From the NCBI GenBank assembly GCA_964614365.1, contig CAZTLA010000061.1, positions 1-16,579 on the forward strand: a DNA stretch of 16,579 nucleotides, read 5' to 3'. Source of the stretch: JACQWR01 sp964614365. Its GTDB lineage: Bacteria; Desulfobacterota; Syntrophia; Syntrophales; JACQWR01. This document shows, one piece after another, positions 1 to 6,989 of this stretch. The translations under genes and the position numbers were made by a program. The notes beneath the pieces are model-generated. The model was given only the letters and a program-made list of their open reading frames with translations, searched no databases and was not told where the DNA came from. Every line of letters begins with the position of its first letter. The first letter of the stretch is position 1.

Positions 1-1285
1 TGACGTGGGGGGTAATTTCCAGGCGCAAAACGGCATCCTCGAACTTTACTTCCTGCGTGGTCCCTCCCGCGCCCGTCACCGTCGTGACGTAGGGAACCCG
101 TTCCCCATTTTCCGTGAAGGCCTTCTGATTATCCAACGTCGTAATGGAAGGGCTTGACAGGATATTGAGCTTATTCTCTTGTTGAAGGGCATTGAGTTGC
201 ATTTCCAGGATATTGCCGCCAACGGTGCCGAACATTAACCCGAGGGAGCCTGAGGCCGCCGCGGTCATATCCGCCGCGGGGAAATTCACGCCGAATCCCT
301 GCCCGCTGATCCCGGCCTTGCCGGATGTAGGAGTATAGCTCCCGGATAAGGGTCCCGTCGGCGTGAGCCCGCTGCCGCCGCTGCCGCCAGGGGTGATGAA
401 TAACGTTTCGCCGCCGATCTTGCGACCGTACATGCCGCCCCACAGGATACCGAGATTACGGGCGGTATCCTTGCTGGTCTCCACGATATTCGCCTTAATG
501 TTGATCTGGGGCGTCGGCTTGTCAATCTTCTCAATAATAGGTATCATTCGGTTCAGATCATCGCGAATGGCCTGAACAATGAGCGCATTGCTGTGTTTGT
601 CCACCTTGACGGACCCGCGCACGATTTTTCCATCCTTGTCCTTCGTCAGGAAATCTTGAAGACTTTCCCGAAGCGCCTCGGGGTCTGCATAATCCACATT
701 CACCACCATGGTTATGAGGGGTTCAACCCTCTTCCCTTCCATTTCCTGGGCCTTGCGCTTTTCCTGGAAGGATGACAACTTCAACGCCTGATCCATGTCT
801 TCCGGGGAGAGCACGCGAATGATATCCCCATCGATGATGTAAGACAGTCCATGGGAACGCAGGATGTTATTGAACGCCTGATCCCAGGGAACGTTGGTGA
901 AATCTACATTAATTTCTCCCTTGATATCGTTCTTGATGAGAATGTTTATATTTGATGCCCGGGCCAGTGACCGGATAACAGCCTTGATGTCCGCCTGACG
1001 CATCTTCAGAGAAATTCTTTCATTCGGAAGACGAGAAGAGAGTTCCGCTCCCTTTGACGCGTCGCCTGATACTCCGCCTTCCTCTGTTTTCGATCCGGGA
1101 AAGATAACGATGCGATTGCGAGGCGCGGGCGAATGTCCCGTTGACTCCTTTGCCATTTTTTCCCATTTGTCAAACAAGGGCTCCGTCTTGGCGGCATTTC
1201 GAGTGGCACAGCCAATAAAGAGGAACAAAAGAAGTATTGCCAGCAGACTCTTTGCACGTGGAATATGGCGATATAGGGTAATCAA
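1..1285 (-). CDS. pilQ: Type IV pilus secretin PilQ (3' end cut by window edge)
   Basis: This is the outer-membrane secretin through which the type IV pilus passes. About 428 residues are visible. The N-terminus has a basic stretch, a hydrophobic run and a lipobox-like F-I-G-C ending at Cys26, so it is probably a lipoprotein. A secretin/TonB short N-terminal domain follows at about residues 75-145 (MRQADIKAVIRSLA... then VLSPEDM), then an N1/NolW-like domain (VVNVDYADPEAL, VDKHSNALIV), then the start of the secretin barrel domain (GILWGG, a Gly/Ser-rich insertion GGSGGSGLTPTG, VLRLEITPHV at the edge). No AMIN domain is present, so the N-terminal part is short compared with gammaproteobacterial PilQ. 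The start chosen is TTG at 1285, six bases after a strong AAAGGGGGG. The frame has no ATG upstream of the hydrophobic segment. It lies 38 bases after pilP and is the last visible gene of the operon. The barrel C-terminus lies outside the window. Confidence 0.93.
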   Translation of the reverse strand, partial: MITLYRHIPRAKSLLAILLLFLFIGCATRNAAKTEPLFDKWEKMAKESTGHSPAPRNRIVIFPGSKTEEGGVSGDASKGAELSSRLPNERISLKMRQADIKAVIRSLARASNINILIKNDIKGEINVDFTNVPWDQAFNNILRSHGLSYIIDGDIIRVLSPEDMDQALKLSSFQEKRKAQEMEGKRVEPLITMVVNVDYADPEALRESLQDFLTKDKDGKIVRGSVKVDKHSNALIVQAIRDDLNRMIPIIEKIDKPTPQINIKANIVETSKDTARNLGILWGGMYGRKIGGETLFITPGGSGGSGLTPTGPLSGSYTPTSGKAGISGQGFGVNFPAADMTAAASGSLGLMFGTVGGNILEMQLNALQQENKLNILSSPSITTLDNQKAFTENGERVPYVTTVTGAGGTTQEVKFEDAVLRLEITPHV

Positions 1286-1291
1286 TTTTAT

Positions 1292-1300
1292 CCCCCCTTT
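1292..1300 (-). promoter_or_regulatory. Strong ribosome binding site fixing the pilQ TTG start
   Basis: Read on the minus strand, AAAGGGGGG is followed by six bases and then TTG. No ATG or GTG in the correct frame fits the lipoprotein signal sequence, so this site decides the start. Confidence 0.7.
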
Positions 1301-1323
1301 GCGTCATGCCGCCCCAAAACAAA

Positions 1324-1836
1324 TCAATCCTGTATCGGGACTTCGAGTTTTACTCTGTTCTCTTCCGTATGTTCTATGACAACCTTGCCCGGAGAAATGG
1401 CCTTCAAGAGGTATCCCGGCATATCCAGCATCTCACCGGCCACATATTCGATCCCATTGATAATGGCAATCTTCCGGCTTCCAAGTTCGAGGTAACCGGT
1501 ATACTGAAACGTTGCGTTTTTCACCGTCTCTGCGCCTGACGTGGCCGTTTCGTGCGACGCTGTCATCTCCCGGTAGGTTTTCCTTTCAAAGAAGGGATCG
1601 TGGAGCCATTCCGCTTCCGCCCGGGCGATGCCGTATGCCTCCGTGCCGGAGAGGACATCTTTGGTGAGAGCCAGCGTAACATCGCCGGCCAGGATCTTCA
1701 ATTCCTCGGATTTCAGCTTGGCCGATATGACGGGTTTCTTATTGGACTTGCCGATCAATAAACTGACGACGCCAATGAAGACCACGACCGTCATGATTCC
1801 CAGAATAACTTTCTCTCTCTTCGCTATTTCTCGCAT
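1324..1836 (-). CDS. pilP: Type IV pilus inner-membrane alignment protein PilP
   Basis: PilP links the inner-membrane PilN/PilO complex to the PilQ secretin. The protein has 170 residues. A single N-terminal membrane anchor (about residues 9-29, VILGIMTVVVFIGVVSLLIG) is followed by a linker and a C-terminal small beta domain (about 105-170: YTGYLELGSRKIAIINGIEY, VAGEMLDMPGYLL, GKVVIEH), which matches the PilP/HR-domain pattern of binding the secretin N0 domain. Classical PilP is a lipoprotein. Here no lipobox Cys is present, so it is anchored by a transmembrane helix. Shine-Dalgarno sequence is weak (AGG about 10 bases before ATG). It sits between pilO (32-base gap) and pilQ (38-base gap). 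Sequence similarity alone would be weak, so position supports the call. Confidence 0.85.
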   Translation of the reverse strand: MREIAKREKVILGIMTVVVFIGVVSLLIGKSNKKPVISAKLKSEELKILAGDVTLALTKDVLSGTEAYGIARAEAEWLHDPFFERKTYREMTASHETATSGAETVKNATFQYTGYLELGSRKIAIINGIEYVAGEMLDMPGYLLKAISPGKVVIEHTEENRVKLEVPIQD

Positions 1837-1868
1837 GGTACCGACCTGCTGCTCGCGTTACCGTACCC

Positions 1869-2387
1869 TCAAGGACGCTCTACCCAAAATTTTACCTTCA
1901 ATTCCAGCCATTCAGGATATTGCCGGATTTGAATTTCCTCTATATGCTCCACAGAGGGAATCCCCCCCAGACCCGCCAAAAATTTACGGAAGGAATAAAA
2001 ATTGCCCCTGAGCAGTGTTTCGATGGCCATCGATTTTGAGCTTATGGATAACGATCCCAGTGCCGGCAAAATCGATACGACCTCCAGATTGGCGCGACCG
2101 GAAATTTCTTTTATGGAGGCATTCAAGAGGTCAACCTGTTCCTGCGCCAACGGGCTTTTGGCGGGCACCGGCAACCCCCGGGGACTTTTCTTCTGGGTTC
2201 TTTCTTTCACTATCCGAGAAACGGGCATGAATACTTTTTGCTCTTCTATCTTATAATTGGACTCTGCAATTTTCTCCTCCAGATTGGCCAAAACCCGCTG
2301 GGAAGGAAATATGCCCAGGAGAACAAAAAGCATAATGCCGGAGAGGCATATTACCATGTATACGATGCTCTGCTGCGGAATTTTCAT
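1869..2387 (-). CDS. pilO: Type IV pilus inner-membrane protein PilO
   Basis: PilO forms heterodimers with PilN in the inner-membrane alignment complex of the type IV pilus. The protein has 172 residues: a short cytoplasmic tail, one membrane helix (about 8-28, IVYMVICLSGIMLFVLLGIF), a coiled-coil-like segment (about 33-52, LANLEEKIAESNYKIEEQ), and a periplasmic ferredoxin-like domain (about 90-172) with the typical LRGNFYSFRKFLAGLGGIP stretch seen in PilO proteins. The ATG at 2387 is preceded by GGGAG about ten bases upstream. It lies 20 bases after the pilM-N fusion and 32 bases before pilP, so all are probably co-transcribed. Confidence 0.9.
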   Translation of the reverse strand: MKIPQQSIVYMVICLSGIMLFVLLGIFPSQRVLANLEEKIAESNYKIEEQKVFMPVSRIVKERTQKKSPRGLPVPAKSPLAQEQVDLLNASIKEISGRANLEVVSILPALGSLSISSKSMAIETLLRGNFYSFRKFLAGLGGIPSVEHIEEIQIRQYPEWLELKVKFWVERP

Positions 2388-2407
2388 TCTCGTGGTTGCT
2401 CCCGGAT

Positions 2408-4306
2408 TTAAGTTCCTTCCACCTTCATATGAAGGGAAAAACGAAGCATCTTTGCTTTTTTATGTGACTCTTCGCTCGTTTTCTGAATTTTCACCTGACT
2501 AAAAAGGGGCGACTTATCCAGTTTGATCATATAGGTCGCCAGGGAGCTATCAAGCGAATTTTTCGCTCCCAGAACGAACCCTTCTATTTCAACCTCTTTG
2601 ATATCTTCCTTCGGCTTTGCCTTTCCCGCATCCTGGCTTGCCGGTGCGGAGGGTTTGTCAGACAACGCGCCAAGCCTGGCCTTCAGACTAAGGAGCCGTA
2701 CGTTCGGGGAAGAAAGATTTGACAGCTCGGAAATAAGAGCCATTCCCTGATACCTCTGGTAATAATCCTTCCGTGCCATCGCATCCTGCTTCAGCGCGGC
2801 AATCGTTTTCATGATCGTATCACGGCCCAAGGTGGGCATATCGTGCGTTAATTGCTTATCCAGCGTCTGAACGGTCTGTTTCTTGCTGTGGATCGCTACG
2901 AGTTGATAGGAAAACATGCCCGTGCACATTACAACGGCGACAATGAAGGCTATAAAGATCGCCCTGTTGATCTGCTTGATGCGGGCCTGGACGGCCTTGT
3001 CCTGGTAGGTAAATAGCAGATTGGGTGTATGCATGTTGTCGGAAAGGGCAATGCCCAGCGCCATAGCATAGACAATCCTTTCTGAGAGGGTGGGAAACTG
3101 CCCTGCTGTTTCCGTTTGTCGACCGGATCGTTTGTTGCCTAAAGGATCAAAATGATCACTCTCCGTATTCAGTTGTCCGCCCACGTATTCCGCGAGTTGT
3201 CGGAAAACATGCATCGTGCCGGCAACATATATCTTATCGATTCTTTCGTTGCCCAAGTTCACGGTAAAGTACTCAAAAGTCCTTTCCACCTGCCGGACAA
3301 GACGCTCCAGGGCCGGAAGAATCATTTCCCATATCTCCTGCTCCGACAGACCATATCGAGCATCATCGGGAAGAGAAGGCGAATCCGGATCTAAGCGGGA
3401 AAGAATCTCGCGGGCCTTATCCTTATCGACAGGCGGCGCATTTTTTCCGACGCCCGTCAACGCCGTCTTTTCATTCAAGCCTTCCACCAGAGATTCCAGC
3501 ATGCTGCTCAAGCCGGCTTTTATGCCGCGGGTCATGACCAGATTGCTCTTGGCATAAATGTCGATACGGGAAAAATCATTGCCGATGAACAGGCTGGCCA
3601 CCGTTCCTTCATAACCGGCCATCCATTGAGTCCTGAAAATATTTTGGACGGCAAATGGCGCGATGGACAAGCCCGTCAAGGGCCATCCGGCTCGGATAAA
3701 AAGATTCTTTTTCTCCTCGACGTCTTTTTTCGGGACGACATAATACATAACGGACAACTTGGGAATCCCTTGCTCGATCACCTCGCTCAGAATCTCAAAA
3801 TCAATGATGCTCTCCTGTTCATTCACCGGGGACTCTTTTCTTATCATCCAGGAGACAACGCTCTCGATTTGCTTTTTGCGAACCTTGGGAATCCGGATAT
3901 GATGCACTTCCACATGAGCGGCGGGCATGATCGCCCAAATCTGTTGTCTTGTATGGCCGCCACAAAAGGAATCAAGCTCGCTGCGCAAAAAATTGGCAAA
4001 TTCGTCAGACCCGCGATGAAGAGCGGCGGGAATAGGGACGCGCCTTTGATCGACAAGTTTCGGCGTTCCTTCGGCGCTTTTTGCGGTTCTCACCAGAAGG
4101 AGGTGTTCGTGACCGATATCCACACCCACGGTTACGGGGACGGAAGCAGAAATTTTTCTCAGAGGAATGAGCTTGGCGCTTCTTCGGGGTGAATTTGAAG
4201 CAGGCGCAGGGAATCGGCCTTCCTTTTTCTGAGGCAGAGCATCTGTTTTATTTCGGATAAAATCCAGCAGTCGTTCCGTCGATGTTATCTCATTTTCACG
4301 GGCCAA
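2408..4306 (-). CDS. pilM: PilM-PilN fusion: actin-like ATPase joined to membrane alignment protein
   Basis: In most pilus operons PilM (cytoplasmic, actin-like) and PilN (single-pass membrane protein) are separate partners. Here one 632-residue chain carries both. Residues 1-57 are a polar extension (EITSTERLLDFIRNK). The PilM actin fold begins at GVDIG (61-65, nucleotide-binding loop) and runs to about 440, ending in SERIVYAMALGIALSDN. A NLLFTYQDK segment follows, then a membrane helix at about 449-471 (AIFIAFIVAVVMCTGMFSY), a coiled-coil-like stretch, and a PilN-like periplasmic domain to 632 (SSPNVRLLSLKARLG, EIEGFVLGAKN) with a charged, Ala/Pro-rich insert. The start is TTG at 4306, six bases after AGGAGG; a longer reading to 4387 has no such site and would overlap the promoter. 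The gene is first in the operon, and pilO follows after 20 bases. No separate pilN is present. Confidence 0.9.
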   Translation of the reverse strand: MARENEITSTERLLDFIRNKTDALPQKKEGRFPAPASNSPRRSAKLIPLRKISASVPVTVGVDIGHEHLLLVRTAKSAEGTPKLVDQRRVPIPAALHRGSDEFANFLRSELDSFCGGHTRQQIWAIMPAAHVEVHHIRIPKVRKKQIESVVSWMIRKESPVNEQESIIDFEILSEVIEQGIPKLSVMYYVVPKKDVEEKKNLFIRAGWPLTGLSIAPFAVQNIFRTQWMAGYEGTVASLFIGNDFSRIDIYAKSNLVMTRGIKAGLSSMLESLVEGLNEKTALTGVGKNAPPVDKDKAREILSRLDPDSPSLPDDARYGLSEQEIWEMILPALERLVRQVERTFEYFTVNLGNERIDKIYVAGTMHVFRQLAEYVGGQLNTESDHFDPLGNKRSGRQTETAGQFPTLSERIVYAMALGIALSDNMHTPNLLFTYQDKAVQARIKQINRAIFIAFIVAVVMCTGMFSYQLVAIHSKKQTVQTLDKQLTHDMPTLGRDTIMKTIAALKQDAMARKDYYQRYQGMALISELSNLSSPNVRLLSLKARLGALSDKPSAPASQDAGKAKPKEDIKEVEIEGFVLGAKNSLDSSLATYMIKLDKSPLFSQVKIQKTSEESHKKAKMLRFSLHMKVEGT

Positions 4307-4312
4307 AACAAG

Positions 4313-4318
4313 CCTCCT
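4313..4318 (-). promoter_or_regulatory. Ribosome binding site fixing the pilM-N TTG start
   Basis: On the minus strand AGGAGG is six bases before TTG at 4306. The upstream in-frame ATG at 4387 has no Shine-Dalgarno sequence and lies at or before the expected transcription start, so the TTG is preferred. Confidence 0.75.
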
Positions 4319-4390
4319 GCTGCTCCTGTGCGCTACGGGTGTCAATATATCAGCTTCGCGGGAAATTCTTACGCGTACGCACACCATAAC

Positions 4391-4421
4391 TGCAAATTAA
4401 GTGCCATACTCTCGTTATGGC
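4391..4421 (-). promoter_or_regulatory. Sigma-54 (-24/-12) promoter of the pilMNOPQ operon
   Basis: On the minus strand the sequence reads TGGCACTTAATTTGCA, with GG and GC separated by exactly ten bases. This matches the RpoN consensus TGGCACG-N4-TTGCA with one change. Transcription would begin near 4380, giving a leader of about 75 bases before the TTG start at 4306. The -24 element lies inside an inverted repeat (4401-4423). Sigma-54 with the activator PilR drives pilus genes in related bacteria; that link here is inferred. Confidence 0.72.
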
Positions 4422-4423
4422 AC
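4401..4423. repeat. Inverted repeat overlapping the -24 promoter element
   Basis: GTGCCATA (4401-4408) and TATGGCAC (4416-4423) are perfect inverted arms around a seven-base centre. One arm supplies the TGGCAC of the sigma-54 promoter on the minus strand; the other arm is the same motif facing the PilZ gene. It may be an operator or a chance duplication of the -24 box. The rest of the 4307-4676 gap holds the two divergent promoters and no gene I can support. Confidence 0.6.
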
Positions 4424-4619
4424 TATTTGTTATTGTTGTACAAGTTTCATGAAGTCCTGTTCCCTATTGGCGCTGCCATCCTTTGCATTCCCCTGTACCG
4501 TTTATCAAAAAGACCACGGCATGGGCTTTTTTCCTTTCCTCGCGACGGCGCTTATCGTCAAATATTTGGCTGGTGTGATAGCTGCTTGACATGAATAAGC
4601 ATTGCAGTAAAACAAAAGA

Positions 4620-4648
4620 TTCACAGGATATTGTTTTTCTGCTATAGT
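4620..4648 (+). promoter_or_regulatory. Sigma-70-like promoter of the PilZ gene
   Basis: TTCACA at 4620-4625 and TATAGT at 4643-4648 are separated by 17 bases. Transcription would start near 4655, about 22 bases before the ATG. A strong AAGGAGG follows at 4661-4667. Confidence 0.6.
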
Positions 4649-4676
4649 TTACTCGGGTCCAAGGAGGACACCGGGA

Positions 4677-5051
4677 ATGGCCATTATCGTAAACCTTTTT
4701 CGGCGGTTATTCAAGCCTCGGCGTCACGATCGCTTCACCGCTCAGAGCGGTACCATTGTTATCGTGTCACCCTCCACGGATCGGGAAAAGCAGGTCCAGG
4801 TTATAGACATCAGCCTGGGGGGCGTAGCATTCATCTACGACGGGTCTCCGACGGAACTCGAAGCATCGGGAGCCCTTACCATTCTCGCGCAGACGCCATA
4901 TCTGGAAAAAGTGAATTTTGAAACGGTTTCTGATGTTCCGACCTCCGTGGAACCCTACCGTCGGAGGGGTGTGATGTTCAAGTGGATGGGAGTGCTTGAA
5001 AAAGCGGAGTTGAAGGACTTCATCAAAAAAGTCGGCATCGGTCATCCTTGA
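4677..5051 (+). CDS. Single-domain PilZ protein (c-di-GMP receptor)
   Basis: The 124-residue protein carries the two PilZ signature motifs. They are RxxxR at R15-R19 (RRHDR) and D/NxSxxG at D44-G49 (DISLGG), which together wrap around dimeric cyclic di-GMP. The remainder is beta-rich and ends with a short helix (LKDFIKKVG). PilZ proteins of this size are stand-alone adaptors that change motility, pilus or polysaccharide output when c-di-GMP rises. The ATG is nine bases after AAGGAGG. It is divergent from the pil operon with a shared 370-base intergenic region, so a role in pilus control is plausible but not shown. It is a different protein from PilZ of P. aeruginosa in the strict sense, so no gene symbol is given. 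Confidence 0.88.
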   Translation: MAIIVNLFRRLFKPRRHDRFTAQSGTIVIVSPSTDREKQVQVIDISLGGVAFIYDGSPTELEASGALTILAQTPYLEKVNFETVSDVPTSVEPYRRRGVMFKWMGVLEKAELKDFIKKVGIGHP

Positions 5052-5100
5052 TCGGGTAATGCCTACCACTCCGCAACTTTTATGGTTTCTGCGTGAGCAA

Positions 5101-5106
5101 GGGAGG
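5101..5106 (+). promoter_or_regulatory. Ribosome binding site supporting a CTG start for the DUF169 gene
   Basis: GGGAGG lies five bases before CTG at 5112. Between the upstream in-frame stop (5094-5096) and the conserved HHPVALIW motif there is no ATG, GTG or TTG in this frame, so this site points to a CTG start. Confidence 0.5.
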
Positions 5107-5111
5107 AACCC

Positions 5112-5924
5112 CTGGAAAGCACGATAGCAAGCGCCACCAGGCTCAAGCATCATCCCGTTGCGCTGATCTGGAGCGAGGGAAAACCGGAAGGGACGGTGCA
5201 GTTCCAGGAAGGAAAATGGGGCTGCATCATGTGGCTCATCGCGGCTGCAGCCAAAGGAAAGACCGCGGCCTGCGACCGGAAGACCTTCGGCTGCTTCGGC
5301 GGCGGCGTAGGCATGGGCTTCGGCAACCAGTACAAGAACTTCCCCGGCGGCGAGGAGTGTTTCTGCCATTTCCTGTCTTCGGGAAACGAGGGATGGGAAA
5401 AGGGCCGACAGACGGCCCAGCAGGTAAAGCCCTTCCTCCGGGAGGAGGCCTTCGACAATTATCTCCATGGTGAGCGCTACCTCAAAACCCCTGAGCAGGT
5501 GAAAAAATTCACCGAGCGCCTGCCCATGACCGACATTCCCGCCCGATACGTCATCTTCAAGCCCCTGGAAAAAACTGACCCCACAAAGGAAAACGTACAA
5601 GTGGTGATATTCTTCGCCGATCCCGATCAGCTCTCCGCGCTCGTTGTGCTGGCAAACTACGGGCGGGACGACAACGAAAACTGCTTCATCCCCTTTGCCG
5701 CAGGCTGTCAGACCGTGGGCATTTATCCCTTTAAGGAAGCGAAATCGGCCAAACCACGAGCGGTTGTGGGACTCACCGATATTTCCGCGCGGGGAGAGAT
5801 TCGCCGCCAATTGGGCGAAAATCTCATGACCTTTGCCGTGCCTTTGTCGCTCTTCAAGGAAATGGAATCAAACGTGGAAGGATCCTTCCTGGAGAGACAC
5901 AGTTGGAAAAATCTCTGCACATGA
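5112..5924 (+). CDS. DUF169 family protein
   Basis: DUF169 proteins are cysteine-bearing proteins of unknown function, common in methanogens and anaerobic bacteria. This one is 270 residues from the chosen CTG start and begins ESTIASATRLKHHPVALIW, the usual family N-terminus. Family features visible are GKWGC (Cys38), CDRKTFGC with a following glycine cluster (FGGGVGMGFG), EECFCHF, and a C-terminal NENCFIPFAAGCQ...PRAVVGLTD block, so several paired cysteines could hold a metal or cofactor. A reading from the GTG at 5196 would remove the conserved N-terminal motif. It lies 60 bases after the PilZ gene and 38 bases before a TctC-type gene, so it probably belongs with the latter. I saw no clear promoter in front of it. 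No membrane or signal sequence is present. The function is unknown. Confidence 0.82.
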   Translation: MESTIASATRLKHHPVALIWSEGKPEGTVQFQEGKWGCIMWLIAAAAKGKTAACDRKTFGCFGGGVGMGFGNQYKNFPGGEECFCHFLSSGNEGWEKGRQTAQQVKPFLREEAFDNYLHGERYLKTPEQVKKFTERLPMTDIPARYVIFKPLEKTDPTKENVQVVIFFADPDQLSALVVLANYGRDDNENCFIPFAAGCQTVGIYPFKEAKSAKPRAVVGLTDISARGEIRRQLGENLMTFAVPLSLFKEMESNVEGSFLERHSWKNLCT

Positions 5925-5962
5925 AGTCCGGTTATCCGGATTCCAATATGAGGAGGGGGAAA

Positions 5963-6955
5963 ATGAAAGCATCGGCCTACCGGCGTGAAAAGAAGTTGTT
6001 CCTGTCCGCAATGATCATGGTGTCGTGCATCTGGGTAACCGGGGGGGCGGATGTTCGAGCGGAACAGAAGGACAGGTTTCCGAATAGAACCATTCAAGTC
6101 ATTATTCCCCAAACGCCTGGCGGGGCATTGGACATGGAACCACGGGGGTTCCTTCCCCACGTGAAAAAGATTCTGGGGGTCGATTTCCTGATCGAAAACA
6201 TCCCCGGGGCAGGGGGGAAGATTGGTCTATTCAAGTGCTGGAAAGCAAAACCCGATGGCTACACCTTGCTTTACCATGGCATCCCCCAATCCATCATGAG
6301 TGAATATCTCTTCCAGGCCGAATACAAAACAAGCAGTTTCACGCACGTTTTTGGTCTTCTGAGCACCAACATGATCCTCTTGGTCCATCCCGAGAATTGG
6401 AAGACCGCCGAGGAATTCATCAAGGCTGCCCGGGAGAAAACGCTGAAAGGGGGACTCCCTTCGCCGGGAAGCACTTCTCATATCGACGGGCTGATCATGG
6501 CTGACAAGTTGGAGATGAAGGTGAACTGGATTCCCTACAACAGCTCCGGCGAAGTCCTTGTCGGCGTGGCGGGGAAACACCTCGATTTCGGCATTATTTC
6601 CACAAACAGCGCCCAGGCCATGGTTTCCGCCGGGAAACTTCTTCCTCTGATGGTCTTCTCGCATGGGCGCGCGGATCCGGGTTTCCCGGATGTTCCCTAC
6701 CCCGAGAAACTGGGTCATAAAATGACCGCCATGTCGGCAATCAGGGGCTTTGTCGCGCCTCCCAAAACGCCCGCTTCCGTGGTCAAGATTCTGAGTGACG
6801 CAATGTTCAGGGTCGCAGCGGACCCGGAATTTGCGGCCTGGACAAAAAAGGTGAAGCTGGAAGTCTCCCCGCTTGACGGGAGAAAGTATTTAGCCGAGAC
6901 GGAAAAACAATATACGCTCGTGGAAACATACAAGAAGCTGTTTAAGAGTCAGTAG
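5963..6955 (+). CDS. TctC/Bug-family periplasmic solute-binding protein (copy 1)
   Basis: Proteins of this family bind small carboxylates and related molecules in the periplasm, usually for tripartite tricarboxylate transporters (TctABC). The protein has 330 residues with a signal peptide (basic MKASAYRREKK, hydrophobic core, likely cut after DVRA). The mature part begins with the family pattern FPNRTIQVIIPQTPGGALDMEPR and contains IENIPGAGGKIG, PDGYTLLYHG, SPGSTSHIDGL and the late FVAPPKTPASVVKIL motif. The start at 5963 follows GAGGAGGGGG; a longer reading to 5903 adds residues ahead of the signal peptide and is not favoured. The gene is 38 bases after the DUF169 gene and 34 bases before a second binding-protein gene. 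It is clearly more divergent than copies 2 and 3. No transporter membrane subunit is nearby. Confidence 0.88.
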   Translation: MKASAYRREKKLFLSAMIMVSCIWVTGGADVRAEQKDRFPNRTIQVIIPQTPGGALDMEPRGFLPHVKKILGVDFLIENIPGAGGKIGLFKCWKAKPDGYTLLYHGIPQSIMSEYLFQAEYKTSSFTHVFGLLSTNMILLVHPENWKTAEEFIKAAREKTLKGGLPSPGSTSHIDGLIMADKLEMKVNWIPYNSSGEVLVGVAGKHLDFGIISTNSAQAMVSAGKLLPLMVFSHGRADPGFPDVPYPEKLGHKMTAMSAIRGFVAPPKTPASVVKILSDAMFRVAADPEFAAWTKKVKLEVSPLDGRKYLAETEKQYTLVETYKKLFKSQ

Positions 6956-6989
6956 TTTTATTGTTCGTTTCAGAACGAGAGGAGAAACG

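Noticed and set aside
4586..4614. TTGACA as a -35 box for the PilZ gene
   Set aside because: The base run 17 further on (AAAACA) is a poor -10; TTCACA/TATAGT nearer the gene is better.
5093..5473. GTG-started frame ahead of the DUF169 gene
   Set aside because: It is out of frame with the DUF169 protein and its Arg/Gly-rich product is a typical shadow.
4767..5810. Minus-strand reading frame (347 codons) opposite PilZ and DUF169
   Set aside because: It spans two recognisable plus-strand genes and their gap and has no domain features.
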